Below are positions 55,358 through 63,915 of a stretch of DNA of 64,000 bases, piece by piece. Source of the stretch: Taishania sp037189645 (GTDB lineage Bacteria > Bacteroidota > Bacteroidia > Flavobacteriales_D > Crocinitomicaceae); the NCBI GenBank assembly GCA_037189645.1, contig JBBCIY010000004.1, positions 62,001-126,000 on the forward strand, in the 5' to 3' direction. Every line of letters starts with the position of its first letter. Position 1 is the stretch's first letter. A model generated the notes under the pieces. That model saw only the letters and a program-made list of their open reading frames with translations, did no database searches and had not been told where the DNA came from. The position numbers and the translations under genes are program-made.

Positions 55358-55961
55358 CCGGTTAAAGGAAACTTATTTCTCCGGGAAAAGCACGAAAGAA
55401 GAGGAAAAATGGCTGAAAGAAAATTCAGGTGATCCGCTCTTCACTGCTTTGAAGGAAGAAAAAGACCAGGGAATGGACTGGAGCTTCGATGATTTTCTGG
55501 CGGTAGCTGAACAGGAAGAACCCACACGACGTATCGGGGTATCCTCTTTCAGGAAAATGATCTACTGGTCTGCCGCCGCTGCCGCTTTACTCGTTGCCTG
55601 GTTGCTCCTTTTCCAGGATACGGGCACTCAGGAATCCCTTGTCACGAAAAATGAAAGCCAGCCGGAATTACCTGTTCAGCCAACAGAAGAAGCAACAGAT
55701 GTTCCTGATGCAGAAGAAGTAAATACAGAAAAAACAGAGAAGCCTGTAAAAAAAGTAACCAGGCATCGGCAAAAGAAAATAACTCCGCAACCCGAAAAAA
55801 ACGCATATCATCCGGAGTATGTTGTGATCAACGGGAAGCCCATATATGACATGGATGAGGCCAGGGAGCTTACGATGAGCTCGCTGAACCTTCTTGCCAG
55901 CAATATGGAGAAGAGTGTCTCCGGAATGGAGAACATTAAATACCTGTCTATTAAATTTTAA
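55338..55961 (+). CDS. Single-pass membrane protein, likely anti-sigma factor
   Basis: 207 residues from the ATG at 55338 (MNNDKINRLKETYFSGKSTK), overlapping the sigma gene by 20 bp. A cytoplasmic N-terminus (about 1-72) precedes one transmembrane helix (about 73-93, IYWSAAAAALLVAWLLLF). The periplasmic part is Glu/Pro/Lys-rich and then has a conserved-looking tail (YVVINGKPIYDMDEAREL). The topology and position fit an anti-sigma factor, although no canonical zinc motif is visible. Confidence 0.75.
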   Translation: MNNDKINRLKETYFSGKSTKEEEKWLKENSGDPLFTALKEEKDQGMDWSFDDFLAVAEQEEPTRRIGVSSFRKMIYWSAAAAALLVAWLLLFQDTGTQESLVTKNESQPELPVQPTEEATDVPDAEEVNTEKTEKPVKKVTRHRQKKITPQPEKNAYHPEYVVINGKPIYDMDEARELTMSSLNLLASNMEKSVSGMENIKYLSIKF

Positions 55962-55971
55962 AGTAAGAATT

Positions 55972-56466
55972 ATGAAACATGTAATCATTGCCATCGCCTT
56001 GTTGTTGACAAGTGCCGGCTATAGCCAGACTTCCAGGATCGGAGAACTGTTCGATCAGTACCAGAACTCCGAAGGGGTCACCTCGATCCAGATCGCAAAG
56101 CCCATGTTCCAGCTGCTCAGCCAGATGGATATCGACGACGGGGATTTGTCCAAAATCAAACCGCTGGTCAATAAAATCAATTCCCTGCGGATCCTGATCG
56201 TAGAACGGGACTCTTCCAACACGGCACGGTTCGACAAGCTTCAAAATGAACTTCAGACAGCATTGAAAGGGCTCAATTACGAAGAATTGATGAGTATCAA
56301 CGATGCGGATGATACGATCCGGATCCTGGCAGAAAAAACCGATTCAGATCTTTTAAGCAACTTGATTTTAAGTATTAAAGGTGCTGATGAGACCATGTTC
56401 CTGATCCTGGATGGAGTACTCTCTATGGATGATATCTCTACGCTAATCAGTAATGAAGACAAATAA
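55972..56466 (+). CDS. DUF4252 secreted protein (first of pair)
   Basis: 164 residues from the ATG at 55972 (signal peptide MKHVIIAIALLLTSAGYSQ). The DUF4252 pattern is shown by SRIGELFDQYQNSEGVTSIQIAK, INSLRILIVERDSS, YEELMSINDADDTIRILAEK and a C-terminal FLILDGVLSMDDISTLI. The frame extends upstream to 55894 but without coding features. It belongs to a sigma/anti-sigma/DUF4252/DUF4252 operon and may sense or respond to an envelope stress. It overlaps the next gene by 14 bp. Confidence 0.85.
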   Translation: MKHVIIAIALLLTSAGYSQTSRIGELFDQYQNSEGVTSIQIAKPMFQLLSQMDIDDGDLSKIKPLVNKINSLRILIVERDSSNTARFDKLQNELQTALKGLNYEELMSINDADDTIRILAEKTDSDLLSNLILSIKGADETMFLILDGVLSMDDISTLISNEDK

Positions 56467-57028
56467 ATTGAGTGGTATGATACGAACAGTTATTTTATTC
56501 GCGTTGAGTTCGGTTTTAGTGTCCTCTTGCGTAATCTCCAGGCATTCGAATATGGGATTCGTCCGCAATGCCCACATTGACCGGGAAGCGGAAGTATTCT
56601 CAATCAGTGCATCGACTTTCATTGCCCGGCCAATTGTAAAAAATGCGCTGAAAGATGAAGCAGATGAAGAAAGTGAAGCGGTGATGAACCTGGTCAGTAA
56701 GCTGAGAGGTGTCCGGGTGCTTGTCATTGAAAACCAGCACGATTATACGAAAATCAATAAACACCTGGACAGTTATCTGAAAAGGAAAAAATACGAAGAA
56801 TGGATTTCTGTGATCAGCGAAGGGGACCGGATCAATCTCAGTGCAAAAACGAGATCCGGAAAAATAAAGCGGTTGCTGATCAGCGTTAATTCAACAGACG
56901 GAGAAAGCGTATTTGTCCGCCTGAAAGGAAAGTTCTCACTTGACGATATTTCCGACTCCATCGGGATGCTCACTGACAACAACCTGAAAAAGAAGAAACC
57001 AAAAGAAGACACCGCAGGGAATTATTAG
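56453..57028 (+). CDS. DUF4252 lipoprotein (second of pair)
   Basis: 191 residues. A lipoprotein signal (VILFALSSVLVSSC, lipobox VSSC at about residue 26) is followed by a DUF4252 domain similar to the preceding protein (VSKLRGVRVLVIENQHDY, YEEWISVISEGDRINLSAK, FVRLKGKFSLDDISDSIGML). The start overlaps the previous gene by 14 bp, so it is translationally coupled. Different membrane anchoring of two paralogues suggests they act together at the envelope. Confidence 0.85.
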   Translation: MKTNKLSGMIRTVILFALSSVLVSSCVISRHSNMGFVRNAHIDREAEVFSISASTFIARPIVKNALKDEADEESEAVMNLVSKLRGVRVLVIENQHDYTKINKHLDSYLKRKKYEEWISVISEGDRINLSAKTRSGKIKRLLISVNSTDGESVFVRLKGKFSLDDISDSIGMLTDNNLKKKKPKEDTAGNY

Positions 57029-57078
57029 AATGGTTAGGTATCAATCAGTCTGTTTTTTGCCAATGAAACAGTAACAAA

Positions 57079-57117
57079 AACAGCGAACGCCGTGATTTGA
57101 TCACGGCGTTCGCTGTT
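57079..57117. terminator. Long hairpin terminator between the DUF4252 operon and hutU
   Basis: An 18-bp perfect stem (AACAGCGAACGCCGTGAT / ATCACGGCGTTCGCTGTT) with a 3-nt loop; the minus-strand side is followed by a TTTTTG tract, so it ends hutU, and may act for both genes. Confidence 0.85.
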
Positions 57118-57137
57118 AGTAAGCGTATGGATCATCC

Positions 57138-59138
57138 TTAAAACAACCCGTCTATAATAGTGTCATCTACCGACTCAGGAATCGTTACTTTCAGCTTCGG
57201 CTCAGCCTCCATTGCCCGTTTGATGGCGAACACGGCTCCTTCATTCCTTGCCCAGCTTCTTCTCGCAATTCCATTGTTCACATCCCAATGAAGCATTGAT
57301 TTCAATCTTCTGCCCGCATCATCCGATCCGTCCAGCAGCATTCCGAATCCTCCGTTGATTACTTCTCCCCAGCCAACGCCTCCTCCGTTGTGGATGGAAA
57401 CCCAGGTTGCGCCACGGAACGAATCACCGATCACGTTCTGAATGGCCATATCCGCAGTAAAGCGAGAACCGTCGTAAATATTGGAAGTTTCCCGATAAGG
57501 AGAATCCGTTCCAGACACATCGTGATGGTCACGGCCCAGCACCACCGGCCCGATCTTCCCTGCTTTAATCGCATCGTTGAATGCACTGGCAATCTTCATG
57601 CGTCCTTCGGCATCAGCGTACAGGATCCGTGCCTGTGAGCCTACAACCAGCTTGTTTTCCTGCGCACCTTTGATCCACTGGATGTTATCCGCCATCTGCT
57701 GGCGTATTTCTTCCGGGCTGCTTTTCATAATTTCCTCCAGGACCGTACAGGCCATTTCGTCCGTTTTCCGCAGGTCTTCCGGTTTACCGGAGGTACAGAC
57801 CCAACGGAACGGCCCGAAGCCATAATCAAAGCACATCGGCCCCATGATGTCCTGCACATACGAAGGATACCTGAAATCGATCCCGTTTTCAGCCATTACA
57901 TCGGCACCGGCACGTGATGCCTCCAGTAAGAACGCATTCCCGTAATCGAAGAAATAGGTTCCTTTGGCAGTATGCTTATTTACGGCGTTTACATGGCGGA
58001 TCAATGATTCCCGGACACGGTTTTTAAATGTTTCCGGTTCTTCCGCCATTAATTTATTTGATTCTTCAAAGGTCAGTCCCACGGGGTAGTAACCTCCTGC
58101 CCACGGATTGTGCAGCGATGTCTGGTCAGAACCTAAATCGATGTGCAGATCCGCTTCCGCGAATTTTTCCCATACATCGACTACATTCCCAAGGTAAGCG
58201 ATTGAAACCACCTCTTTGTTCGCCAATGCTTTTCTTACCCGATCAACCAATGCATCCGTATTGTCAATTATTTCGTTCACCCAGCCCTGCTCATGGCGAA
58301 TCCTGGTGATCTTCGGGTTTACTTCCGCGCAGACAGTCACGCAACCAGCGATCGTACCTGCTTTCGGCTGTGCTCCGCTCATTCCTCCCAATCCCGAAGT
58401 AACAAAAAGGCCTCCCGCAGGATTCTTTTGAATTTTACGGAAACCGTTCAGAACCGTGATGGTTGTTCCGTGCACAATTCCCTGGGGGCCAATGTACATG
58501 TAAGACCCGGCTGTCATCTGACCATATTGGGTAACGCCCAGCGCATTGAACCGTTCCCAGTCATCCGGCCGGGAATAATTCGGGATCATCATTCCATTTG
58601 TCACCACCACCCTCGGCGCGTCCTTATGAGAAGGAAACAAACCCATCGGGTGGCCGGAGTACATCACCAGCGTCTGTTCATCCGTCATTTCCGCCAGGTA
58701 TTTCATTGTCAGGCGGTACTGGATCCAGTTCTGGAAAACGGCTCCGTTTCCTCCGTACGTGATCAGTTCGTGCGGATGCTGTGCCACTGCGTAATCCAGA
58801 TTGTTCTGGATCATCAGCATGATCGCTTTTGCCTGCAACGATTTTCCGGGGTATTCATCAATCGGGCGGGCATACATTTTATAATCCGGGCGGTAACGCA
58901 GCATATAAATCCGTCCATACCTTTCCAGCTCCTCTGCAAAATCCTTTGCCAGCTCCGCATGCTGCTCTTTCGGAAAATACCGCAGCGCATTCCGGATTGC
59001 CAGCTTTTTCTCATCTGCCGAAAGGATTTCTTTTCGCTTCGGCGCGTGATTAATAGATGAATCGTATTCTTTTCTTGCCGGAACCGAAGCGGGAATTCCC
59101 TGCAAAATATCGTTTATGAATTCTTGTTGTGTCATCAC
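57138..59138 (-). CDS. hutU: Urocanate hydratase
   Basis: 666 residues; urocanase, second step of histidine degradation, converts urocanate to imidazolone propionate using tightly bound NAD. Visible: YGGNGAVFQNW, TLVMYSGHPMGLFPSH, TSGLGGMSGAQPKA, AYLGNVVDVWEKF, QTSLHNPWAGGYYPVG, CFDYGFGPFRWVC and ATWVSIHNGGGVGWGEV, the last typical of the NAD site. It is longer than the about 560 residues of the enterobacterial enzyme, as expected for Bacteroidota. No other hut gene adjoins it. A TATCTTTG box precedes the ATG. Confidence 0.95.
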   Translation of the reverse strand: MMTQQEFINDILQGIPASVPARKEYDSSINHAPKRKEILSADEKKLAIRNALRYFPKEQHAELAKDFAEELERYGRIYMLRYRPDYKMYARPIDEYPGKSLQAKAIMLMIQNNLDYAVAQHPHELITYGGNGAVFQNWIQYRLTMKYLAEMTDEQTLVMYSGHPMGLFPSHKDAPRVVVTNGMMIPNYSRPDDWERFNALGVTQYGQMTAGSYMYIGPQGIVHGTTITVLNGFRKIQKNPAGGLFVTSGLGGMSGAQPKAGTIAGCVTVCAEVNPKITRIRHEQGWVNEIIDNTDALVDRVRKALANKEVVSIAYLGNVVDVWEKFAEADLHIDLGSDQTSLHNPWAGGYYPVGLTFEESNKLMAEEPETFKNRVRESLIRHVNAVNKHTAKGTYFFDYGNAFLLEASRAGADVMAENGIDFRYPSYVQDIMGPMCFDYGFGPFRWVCTSGKPEDLRKTDEMACTVLEEIMKSSPEEIRQQMADNIQWIKGAQENKLVVGSQARILYADAEGRMKIASAFNDAIKAGKIGPVVLGRDHHDVSGTDSPYRETSNIYDGSRFTADMAIQNVIGDSFRGATWVSIHNGGGVGWGEVINGGFGMLLDGSDDAGRRLKSMLHWDVNNGIARRSWARNEGAVFAIKRAMEAEPKLKVTIPESVDDTIIDGLF

Positions 59139-59155
59139 AATTTATTAAGTGAGTT

Positions 59156-59163
59156 CAAAGATA
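59156..59163 (-). promoter_or_regulatory. -7 box for hutU
   Basis: TATCTTTG on the minus strand, exact TAnnTTTG match 17 nt before the ATG. Confidence 0.5.
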
Positions 59164-59318
59164 GGGTTTATCCGGAAAAACATCCTATCCATGCCTGTAC
59201 CTTTCTTTTAACGTTAATGTGTGCAATGTCATTCGGCACAATTTTTCAAGTCGTCATTCATGTCTTTATCATTTGTGTTCAGGGTAAAGCTAATATGGTT
59301 TCGTTTAAATTTTGCAAA

Positions 59319-59344
59319 CAAAAAAGGGAAGCTTCCGCTTCCCT
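59319..59344 (-). terminator. Terminator for tRNA-Phe
   Basis: AGGGAAGC / GCTTCCCT perfect 8-bp stem with a 4-nt loop, followed on the minus strand by TTTTTT. Confidence 0.85.
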
Positions 59345-59351
59345 CTGAATG

Positions 59352-59424
59352 TGGTGCCTCCAGGAATCGAACCAGGGACACAAGGATTTTCAGTCCTTTG
59401 CTCTACCAACTGAGCTAAGGCACC
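59352..59424 (-). tRNA. tRNA-Phe (GAA)
   Basis: Acceptor GGTGCCT/AGGCACC, D arm GCTC...GAGC, anticodon stem AAGGA/TCCTT with loop CTGAAAA (anticodon GAA), T arm CCTGG-TTCGATT-CCTGG, discriminator A. CCA is not encoded. 73 nt, with its own promoter upstream and terminator downstream. Confidence 0.96.
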
Positions 59425-59440
59425 AGCCTTATTTGGGGTA

Positions 59441-59470
59441 CAAATATAGCGCTTATTTTTATACCGGCAA
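59441..59470 (-). promoter_or_regulatory. Promoter of tRNA-Phe
   Basis: TTG (59468-59470) - 19 nt - TATATTTG (59441-59448), a full match to the Bacteroidota -33/-7 consensus; transcription would start a few bases before the mature tRNA 5' end. Confidence 0.75.
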
Positions 59471-59527
59471 GCGTTTTTCTTATTTTTTTAGGATTGAAGC
59501 GACAAAAAGCAATTTCCGTACCTGTTT

Positions 59528-60778
59528 TCAGGGAGTTAGCCGCTCCAGGTCTTCCCAAAATTGGGGATAGCTTTTCGCGACCGCTTCAGCGCCTTCAATG
59601 GTTATTTCCACTTTACCTGCGGCGGAGGCAATCGCGAGGCACATGGCAATGCGATGATCGTTGTGTGAAAAAACGGTTGCCGGCCGGATCGTATCTTTTC
59701 CTTCAACCAGCATTGTATCGTCTTCCACCCGGATGTGTATGCCCAGCTTTCCAAACTCCTGCCGCAATGCTTCTCCCCGGTCGCTTTCCTTATTCGCCAG
59801 CCGGTGCACACCTTTTATGCGGGAAACTCCTTCGGTCAAGGAAGCATACGCCACTAAAGCCGGAAACAGATCAGGGCAATTGGCAGCGTCAAAATCCAGG
59901 GGTTTCCTGTCTTTTCCATCAATGTACAAACCGCTTTCCGTATCCATCACACGGCAACCAGCAGTCATAAAAGTATTTAAAATCGCTTTGTCTGCCTGGC
60001 GGGATGACATGGAAAGCCCTTTTACAGAAATAGCCATGCCCAGGGCAGCAGCGACCAGCCAACAGGATGCTGAGCTCCAGTCTCCATCAATGGTATAATC
60101 TGTTTGCAGGACTGGTTGCATCCCTTTTATTTCATAAACCGCGTTTTCAACCTCATCCACCTGCACGCCGAAACGTTTCAGTGTATGGATGGTCATGTCA
60201 ATGTATGGCTTACTTGTGCAATGCTCTGCTTTCAACCGTGTTGTTCCTGCTACTACCCGGGAAAACGCGATGAGCAGGCCGGAAATATACTGCGAACTTT
60301 CACTCCCGTCGACGGAATAGGAACCCGGCTTCAGGGGCCCTGTAACAGAAATGGGTAATTTCCCTTCATTCGAAACGACCTGTACACCCATTCCTGGTAA
60401 AAACCGCTCAAAGAACGACTGGTTTCTTTTGGCCAGCGAACCGGAACCCTTCAATGTAACCGTATTTGGCTTCAGCGCGGCAACGGATGTGAGCAGGCGG
60501 ACACCCAGCCCGCTTTCTCCACAATGCAGCTCAGAGATTTCAACCCGGTCAAAATCCCCCGAAACAGCCACTGTCTTATTATCCAGCCAATCGACTACAG
60601 CCCCCAGCTTCCGGATGTTTTCGATCATGGCACGTTCATCTTCGCTTGAACCGATATTGTGGAGAACGGATCTCCCGCTTCCCAGTGCGGCAATCAGCAA
60701 TGCACGCTGTGAATCGCTTTTGGATGGCGGAATGTGAATGATTCCCTGGTATGCTCTGTTTTTTACTGTGTAGTTCAT
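59528..60778 (-). CDS. aroA: 3-phosphoshikimate 1-carboxyvinyltransferase (EPSP synthase)
   Basis: 416 residues. PPSKSDSQRALLIAALGSG, CGESGLGVRLLTSVAAL, the substrate loop SVDGSESSQYISGLLIAFS and NDHRIAMCLAIASA near the C-terminus are the EPSP synthase signatures. It joins PEP to shikimate 3-phosphate in aromatic amino acid synthesis. It lies 43 bp downstream of the DAHP synthase/chorismate mutase gene on the same strand, so the two form an aromatic operon. Confidence 0.94.
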   Translation of the reverse strand: MNYTVKNRAYQGIIHIPPSKSDSQRALLIAALGSGRSVLHNIGSSEDERAMIENIRKLGAVVDWLDNKTVAVSGDFDRVEISELHCGESGLGVRLLTSVAALKPNTVTLKGSGSLAKRNQSFFERFLPGMGVQVVSNEGKLPISVTGPLKPGSYSVDGSESSQYISGLLIAFSRVVAGTTRLKAEHCTSKPYIDMTIHTLKRFGVQVDEVENAVYEIKGMQPVLQTDYTIDGDWSSASCWLVAAALGMAISVKGLSMSSRQADKAILNTFMTAGCRVMDTESGLYIDGKDRKPLDFDAANCPDLFPALVAYASLTEGVSRIKGVHRLANKESDRGEALRQEFGKLGIHIRVEDDTMLVEGKDTIRPATVFSHNDHRIAMCLAIASAAGKVEITIEGAEAVAKSYPQFWEDLERLTP

Positions 60779-60821
60779 TCGTTAACCCCGTTAATACACG
60801 TGTCCTGCTGTCTTCAGATTA

Positions 60822-61883
60822 TCACTTATTCATTACTTTTTCCTGGTGGCGGATCGACTCCTGGTGAACAGCATCCATTACCTGCCGGATGAATTTTGCA
60901 GAAAGCCCGTTCTCATCAGCACTGTTCAGTCTGTTGGCAATAATTTTCGTCCAGTGCTCCTGCTGGAGAATGGTGATATTGTTAGCACGTTTGAACTGCC
61001 CGACTTCTTCGCTGATCTTCATGCGTTCGGCCAGCAGCGAAAAAATCCGGTCATCCAGGGCCGCGGTCATTGTCCGCATTTTTTCCAATTCGGCCAGCAT
61101 GTCGTGCTTTACATTTTCGGAACGCAGCACCAGGTTCCGGAGAATGTGCTCCAATCCTTCCGCTGTTACCTGCTGGGCGGCATCCGACCAGGCATTATCC
61201 GGATCGGGATGGGTTTCTATCATCAGGCCGTCAAAGTTCAGGTCCATCGCTTTCTGGGAAACTTCCAGCAACAGGTCTCTCTTTCCGGTAATGTGGCTTG
61301 GATCGCAAATGATCGGTAAGTCGGGAATACGTTCTTTCAGGGCGATCGGTAATTCCCAGTTGGGTACGTTCCTGTATTTTTCGTGCTTGTAAACGGAAAA
61401 TCCACGATGAATGGCAACCAAGTCTGTGATTCCCGCTTTTTCCAGCCGTTCAAAAGCACCCAGCCAGAGCTCTACGTCAGGATTCACGGGGTTCTTTACC
61501 ATTACCGGAATGGAACTTCCTTTCAAGGCATCTGCAATTTCCTGTACAGCAAACGGATTCACGGTTGTTCTGGCTCCGATCCACAGGATATCCACACCTG
61601 CCTTGAGTGCCAGCTCCACATGCGTTCTATTGGCAACCTCCGTTGCCGTGGGAAGGCCTGTTATTTTTCCAGCCTCCACCAGCCAGGGCAGTGCCTCCTC
61701 TCCCAATCCTTCAAAAGAATCAGGGCGGGTGCGGGGTTTCCAGATTCCTGCACGCAACGCGTTTGCCAGGCTTTTCTCAGCAATCTGTCTGCAGATCCGT
61801 ATGACCTGCTCTTCTGTTTCCGCACTGCAGGGACCTGCAACAACAAACGGACGTTTAAATTTTATGGCGTTGGTTAAGTTCAT
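60822..61883 (-). CDS. Bifunctional DAHP synthase / chorismate mutase
   Basis: 353 residues. The N-terminal part (about 1-255) is a type I beta DAHP synthase (FVVAGPCSAETEEQ, AGIWKPRTRPDSFEGLGEE, LAIHRGFSVYKHEKYR, ICDPSHITGKRD, IETHPDPDNAWSDA). The C-terminal about 90 residues (LAELEKMRTMTAALDDRIFSLLAERMKISEEV...) are an AroQ-type chorismate mutase. It starts aromatic biosynthesis and the Phe/Tyr branch; the fused mutase probably also acts in feedback control (family knowledge). It starts 4 bp within the upstream membrane protein gene. Confidence 0.94.
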   Translation of the reverse strand: MNLTNAIKFKRPFVVAGPCSAETEEQVIRICRQIAEKSLANALRAGIWKPRTRPDSFEGLGEEALPWLVEAGKITGLPTATEVANRTHVELALKAGVDILWIGARTTVNPFAVQEIADALKGSSIPVMVKNPVNPDVELWLGAFERLEKAGITDLVAIHRGFSVYKHEKYRNVPNWELPIALKERIPDLPIICDPSHITGKRDLLLEVSQKAMDLNFDGLMIETHPDPDNAWSDAAQQVTAEGLEHILRNLVLRSENVKHDMLAELEKMRTMTAALDDRIFSLLAERMKISEEVGQFKRANNITILQQEHWTKIIANRLNSADENGLSAKFIRQVMDAVHQESIRHQEKVMNK

Positions 61884-62233
61884 TTACGGGAATTAAGGCT
61901 AAAGATAATGATACTTGATAATAATTGTGCAATTACGAAAAACAACCACACTATTTCTGTGTTCCCACTATCAATAAACAACATTCCAAATATGAGAATA
62001 GATAAATTAACAGGGAAAACAACTAATCTCAGAAAAGGATTCTTAATCTGCTTTTTGAATAATATCGGAATACTGGAAATGAGATATGCGGGAGCGTAAA
62101 ATAAACTTCCAACCAGCAGCAATATCCATATACGATTATCAATAGGGCCTTTCACAGCAATTATATGGTAGAACGTTCCAATTAAGATGAAAAAGATAAA
62201 ATTAAAGAAAATACTCAATAGATAATCTCTCAT
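61880..62233 (-). CDS. Small four-helix membrane protein
   Basis: 117 residues. Four hydrophobic segments (about 5-27, 35-56, 70-88, 94-112) separated by short polar loops; a basic loop (KKQIKNPFLR) lies between the second and third. The stop overlaps the start of the DAHP synthase gene (ATGA), so translation is coupled. No family recognised. Codons are AT-rich compared with the aro genes. Function unknown. Confidence 0.6.
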   Translation of the reverse strand: MRDYLLSIFFNFIFFILIGTFYHIIAVKGPIDNRIWILLLVGSLFYAPAYLISSIPILFKKQIKNPFLRLVVFPVNLSILIFGMLFIDSGNTEIVWLFFVIAQLLSSIIIFSLNSRK

Positions 62234-62311
62234 TCAATATATGGTTCAATTCTTAATCTTCATTAAAAGGGAACTCTTACCTTTTGTAATTCTGCTTTGC
62301 ATTTATAATGC

Positions 62312-62980
62312 TCACACTTTTCTTGTTGATACGAAGTCCTTCAGATAAAACGGCTCAAAATAAGCCACATCTTCGAAAATTCCGCTGGTATATTTTTCAA
62401 AGGCAATTGAAACATGCCCGGCCGCAGAAGATCTCACCGCGAAATCAAACCTGAGGCTTCTTTCCGACCACAACGCTTCCATTTTTTCCGACCCATCACC
62501 GACCACGACAAATGGTTCGTACTCACTATAGGAACGTTCATCGAGGATGTCTGCCGAAACGGGTTTTAAAATTTCCAGGGCCGGATCATATATAGCGGAA
62601 AACACCTCCATCCTTCGGGCGTCGATCATTGCGCAGACCGGAGTACCCGCGTTTTTCTCCCGGGCCAAGACTGCCAGGTTGTACAATGCATCAACAGCAA
62701 TCAGGGGGATATCCAACGCGAAACACAAGCCCTTGGCCGTAGAAACGCCTATTCTCAAACCGGTATAGGAACCCGGGCCGGAAGTAACGGATACCGCTTT
62801 CAGGTCTTTTGCTGTGATGCCGGCTTCTTTTAGAATGTCTTCAATGAACAATGTCAGCATCTCTCCATGGGCATACCCGGACTCATCCGTTTCTTTCAAA
62901 GCAAGCAATTCTCCGTTATTGGACAAAGCTACCGAGCACACTTTTGTTGCCGTTTCAATATGCAGCATGTAGCAACCCAT
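62312..62980 (-). CDS. tsaB: tRNA threonylcarbamoyladenosine biosynthesis protein TsaB
   Basis: About 222 residues. HIETATKVCSVALSNNG at the start and VSVTSGPGSYTGLRIGVSTAKGLCFAL are the TsaB/Gcp-like signatures; a middle CAMIDARRMEVFSAIY also fits. It works with TsaD, TsaE and TsaC to make t6A37 in tRNA. The ATG at 62980 overlaps the response-regulator stop (TGATG); a second in-frame ATG at 62968 (MLHIETATK) is an alternative start closer to the family N-terminus. Confidence 0.92.
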   Translation of the reverse strand: MGCYMLHIETATKVCSVALSNNGELLALKETDESGYAHGEMLTLFIEDILKEAGITAKDLKAVSVTSGPGSYTGLRIGVSTAKGLCFALDIPLIAVDALYNLAVLAREKNAGTPVCAMIDARRMEVFSAIYDPALEILKPVSADILDERSYSEYEPFVVVGDGSEKMEALWSERSLRFDFAVRSSAAGHVSIAFEKYTSGIFEDVAYFEPFYLKDFVSTRKV

Positions 62981-63669
62981 CAATCCGCTATTTCCAGTTT
63001 GAAGCCTACTCCATGAATATTGCTGATAGAGATGCGTTCATCTTCCTTAAAATATTTCCGAAGCTTTGTAATGAAAACATCGAGGCTTCTTCCCACGAAG
63101 TAATCGTCCTGCCCCCACACGGCATTCAAGATCATCTCTCTTGAAACAACCTGGTTCTTGAATTTTGCCAGGATCCGGAGGATGTGCGCTTCTTTCTTGG
63201 TCAACGCTTTTGTGAAATCCGCGTGAACCAGTGTATAGTTTTCCGCGTCAAACTGGTAATTGCCGATTTCTATTACTTTCTCTTCATCCGCTTCTATGTG
63301 GATATTCACACGCTTCAACAATGCAATCACCCTCAACTGCAATTCTTCGACAGAAAAAGGCTTCGTCAGGTAGTCATCCCCGCCGGCTTTAAATCCTTCG
63401 ATCTTATCTTCCGTCATGGATTTGGCGGTAAGAAACAAAATCGGAACTTCACGATTGATTTTCCGCACTTCACGCGCCAGTGTGAAACCGTCCTTTTTAG
63501 GCATCATCACATCAAAGATACAAAGATGGAACACCTCCTCATTGAATCGTTTAAATCCTTCCGCCCCATCTGTACAAAGTGTAACCTGATAACCGTCTCT
63601 TTTTAACTGGTCTGAAACCACAAAACCAAGACTCGTATCGTCTTCTACCAACAAAATTTTCGGTGCCAT
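62980..63669 (-). CDS. OmpR/PhoB-family response regulator (RprY-like)
   Basis: 229 residues. The receiver domain has the acidic pair Glu9-Asp10-Asp11, the phosphoacceptor Asp53 in CIFDVMMPKKDGF and the conserved Lys in FLTAKSM. The C-terminal winged-helix DNA-binding domain (about 130-229) ends in SLDVFITKLRKYFKEDERISISNIHGVGFKLE. No histidine kinase gene is in the window; one may lie to the right. It is coupled to tsaB by a TGATG overlap. A predicted small RNA or leader lies 143 bp upstream. Confidence 0.92.
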   Translation of the reverse strand: MAPKILLVEDDTSLGFVVSDQLKRDGYQVTLCTDGAEGFKRFNEEVFHLCIFDVMMPKKDGFTLAREVRKINREVPILFLTAKSMTEDKIEGFKAGGDDYLTKPFSVEELQLRVIALLKRVNIHIEADEEKVIEIGNYQFDAENYTLVHADFTKALTKKEAHILRILAKFKNQVVSREMILNAVWGQDDYFVGRSLDVFITKLRKYFKEDERISISNIHGVGFKLEIAD

Positions 63670-63811
63670 AACTTAATCCTTTGTGCTAAGTTAATAGTTT
63701 CTATACGTACACCAATCAAATTAAGCAAAAATTAACGTGTTGTCCTCGCTGATCCGGAAGAAATAAAAATTTGAAAATAAGCAGTTAAGACAGCCGGGAC
63801 AGAAACGGCAT

Positions 63812-63851
63812 AAAAAAACAAGAGTTCTGAATAGGCATCCAGAACTCTTGT
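63812..63851 (-). terminator. Terminator of the predicted small RNA
   Basis: ACAAGAGTTCTG / CAGAACTCTTGT perfect 12-bp stem with a 10-nt loop, followed on the minus strand by a T7 tract. Confidence 0.85.
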
Positions 63852-63880
63852 CACACTAATCAACCTAACCTACTACTACT
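63812..63880 (-). ncRNA. Predicted small RNA or attenuated leader, about 70 nt
   Basis: A full consensus promoter (TTG - 19 nt - TACATTTG) places a start near 63880 on the minus strand, and a strong terminator ends at 63812. The transcript begins with UAG-rich single-stranded sequence (AAGUAGUAGUAGGUUAGGUUG) and ends in the 12-bp hairpin. There is no open reading frame of note. It is either a free small RNA or, when the terminator is read through, the leader of the response-regulator gene 143 bp downstream. The region 63670-63811 shows no other feature. Confidence 0.55.
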
Positions 63881-63885
63881 TGATA

Positions 63886-63915
63886 CAAATGTATATCAAA
63901 AATCAATCGCTGCAA
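63886..63915 (-). promoter_or_regulatory. Full promoter of the predicted small RNA
   Basis: TTG at 63913-63915 and TACATTTG at 63886-63893 separated by 19 nt, the same spacing as the tRNA-Phe promoter in this window. Confidence 0.7.

Noticed and set aside
59352..60778. Co-transcription of tRNA-Phe with aroA
   Set aside because: A full promoter (TTG-N19-TATATTTG) lies directly upstream of the tRNA, so it has its own transcript.
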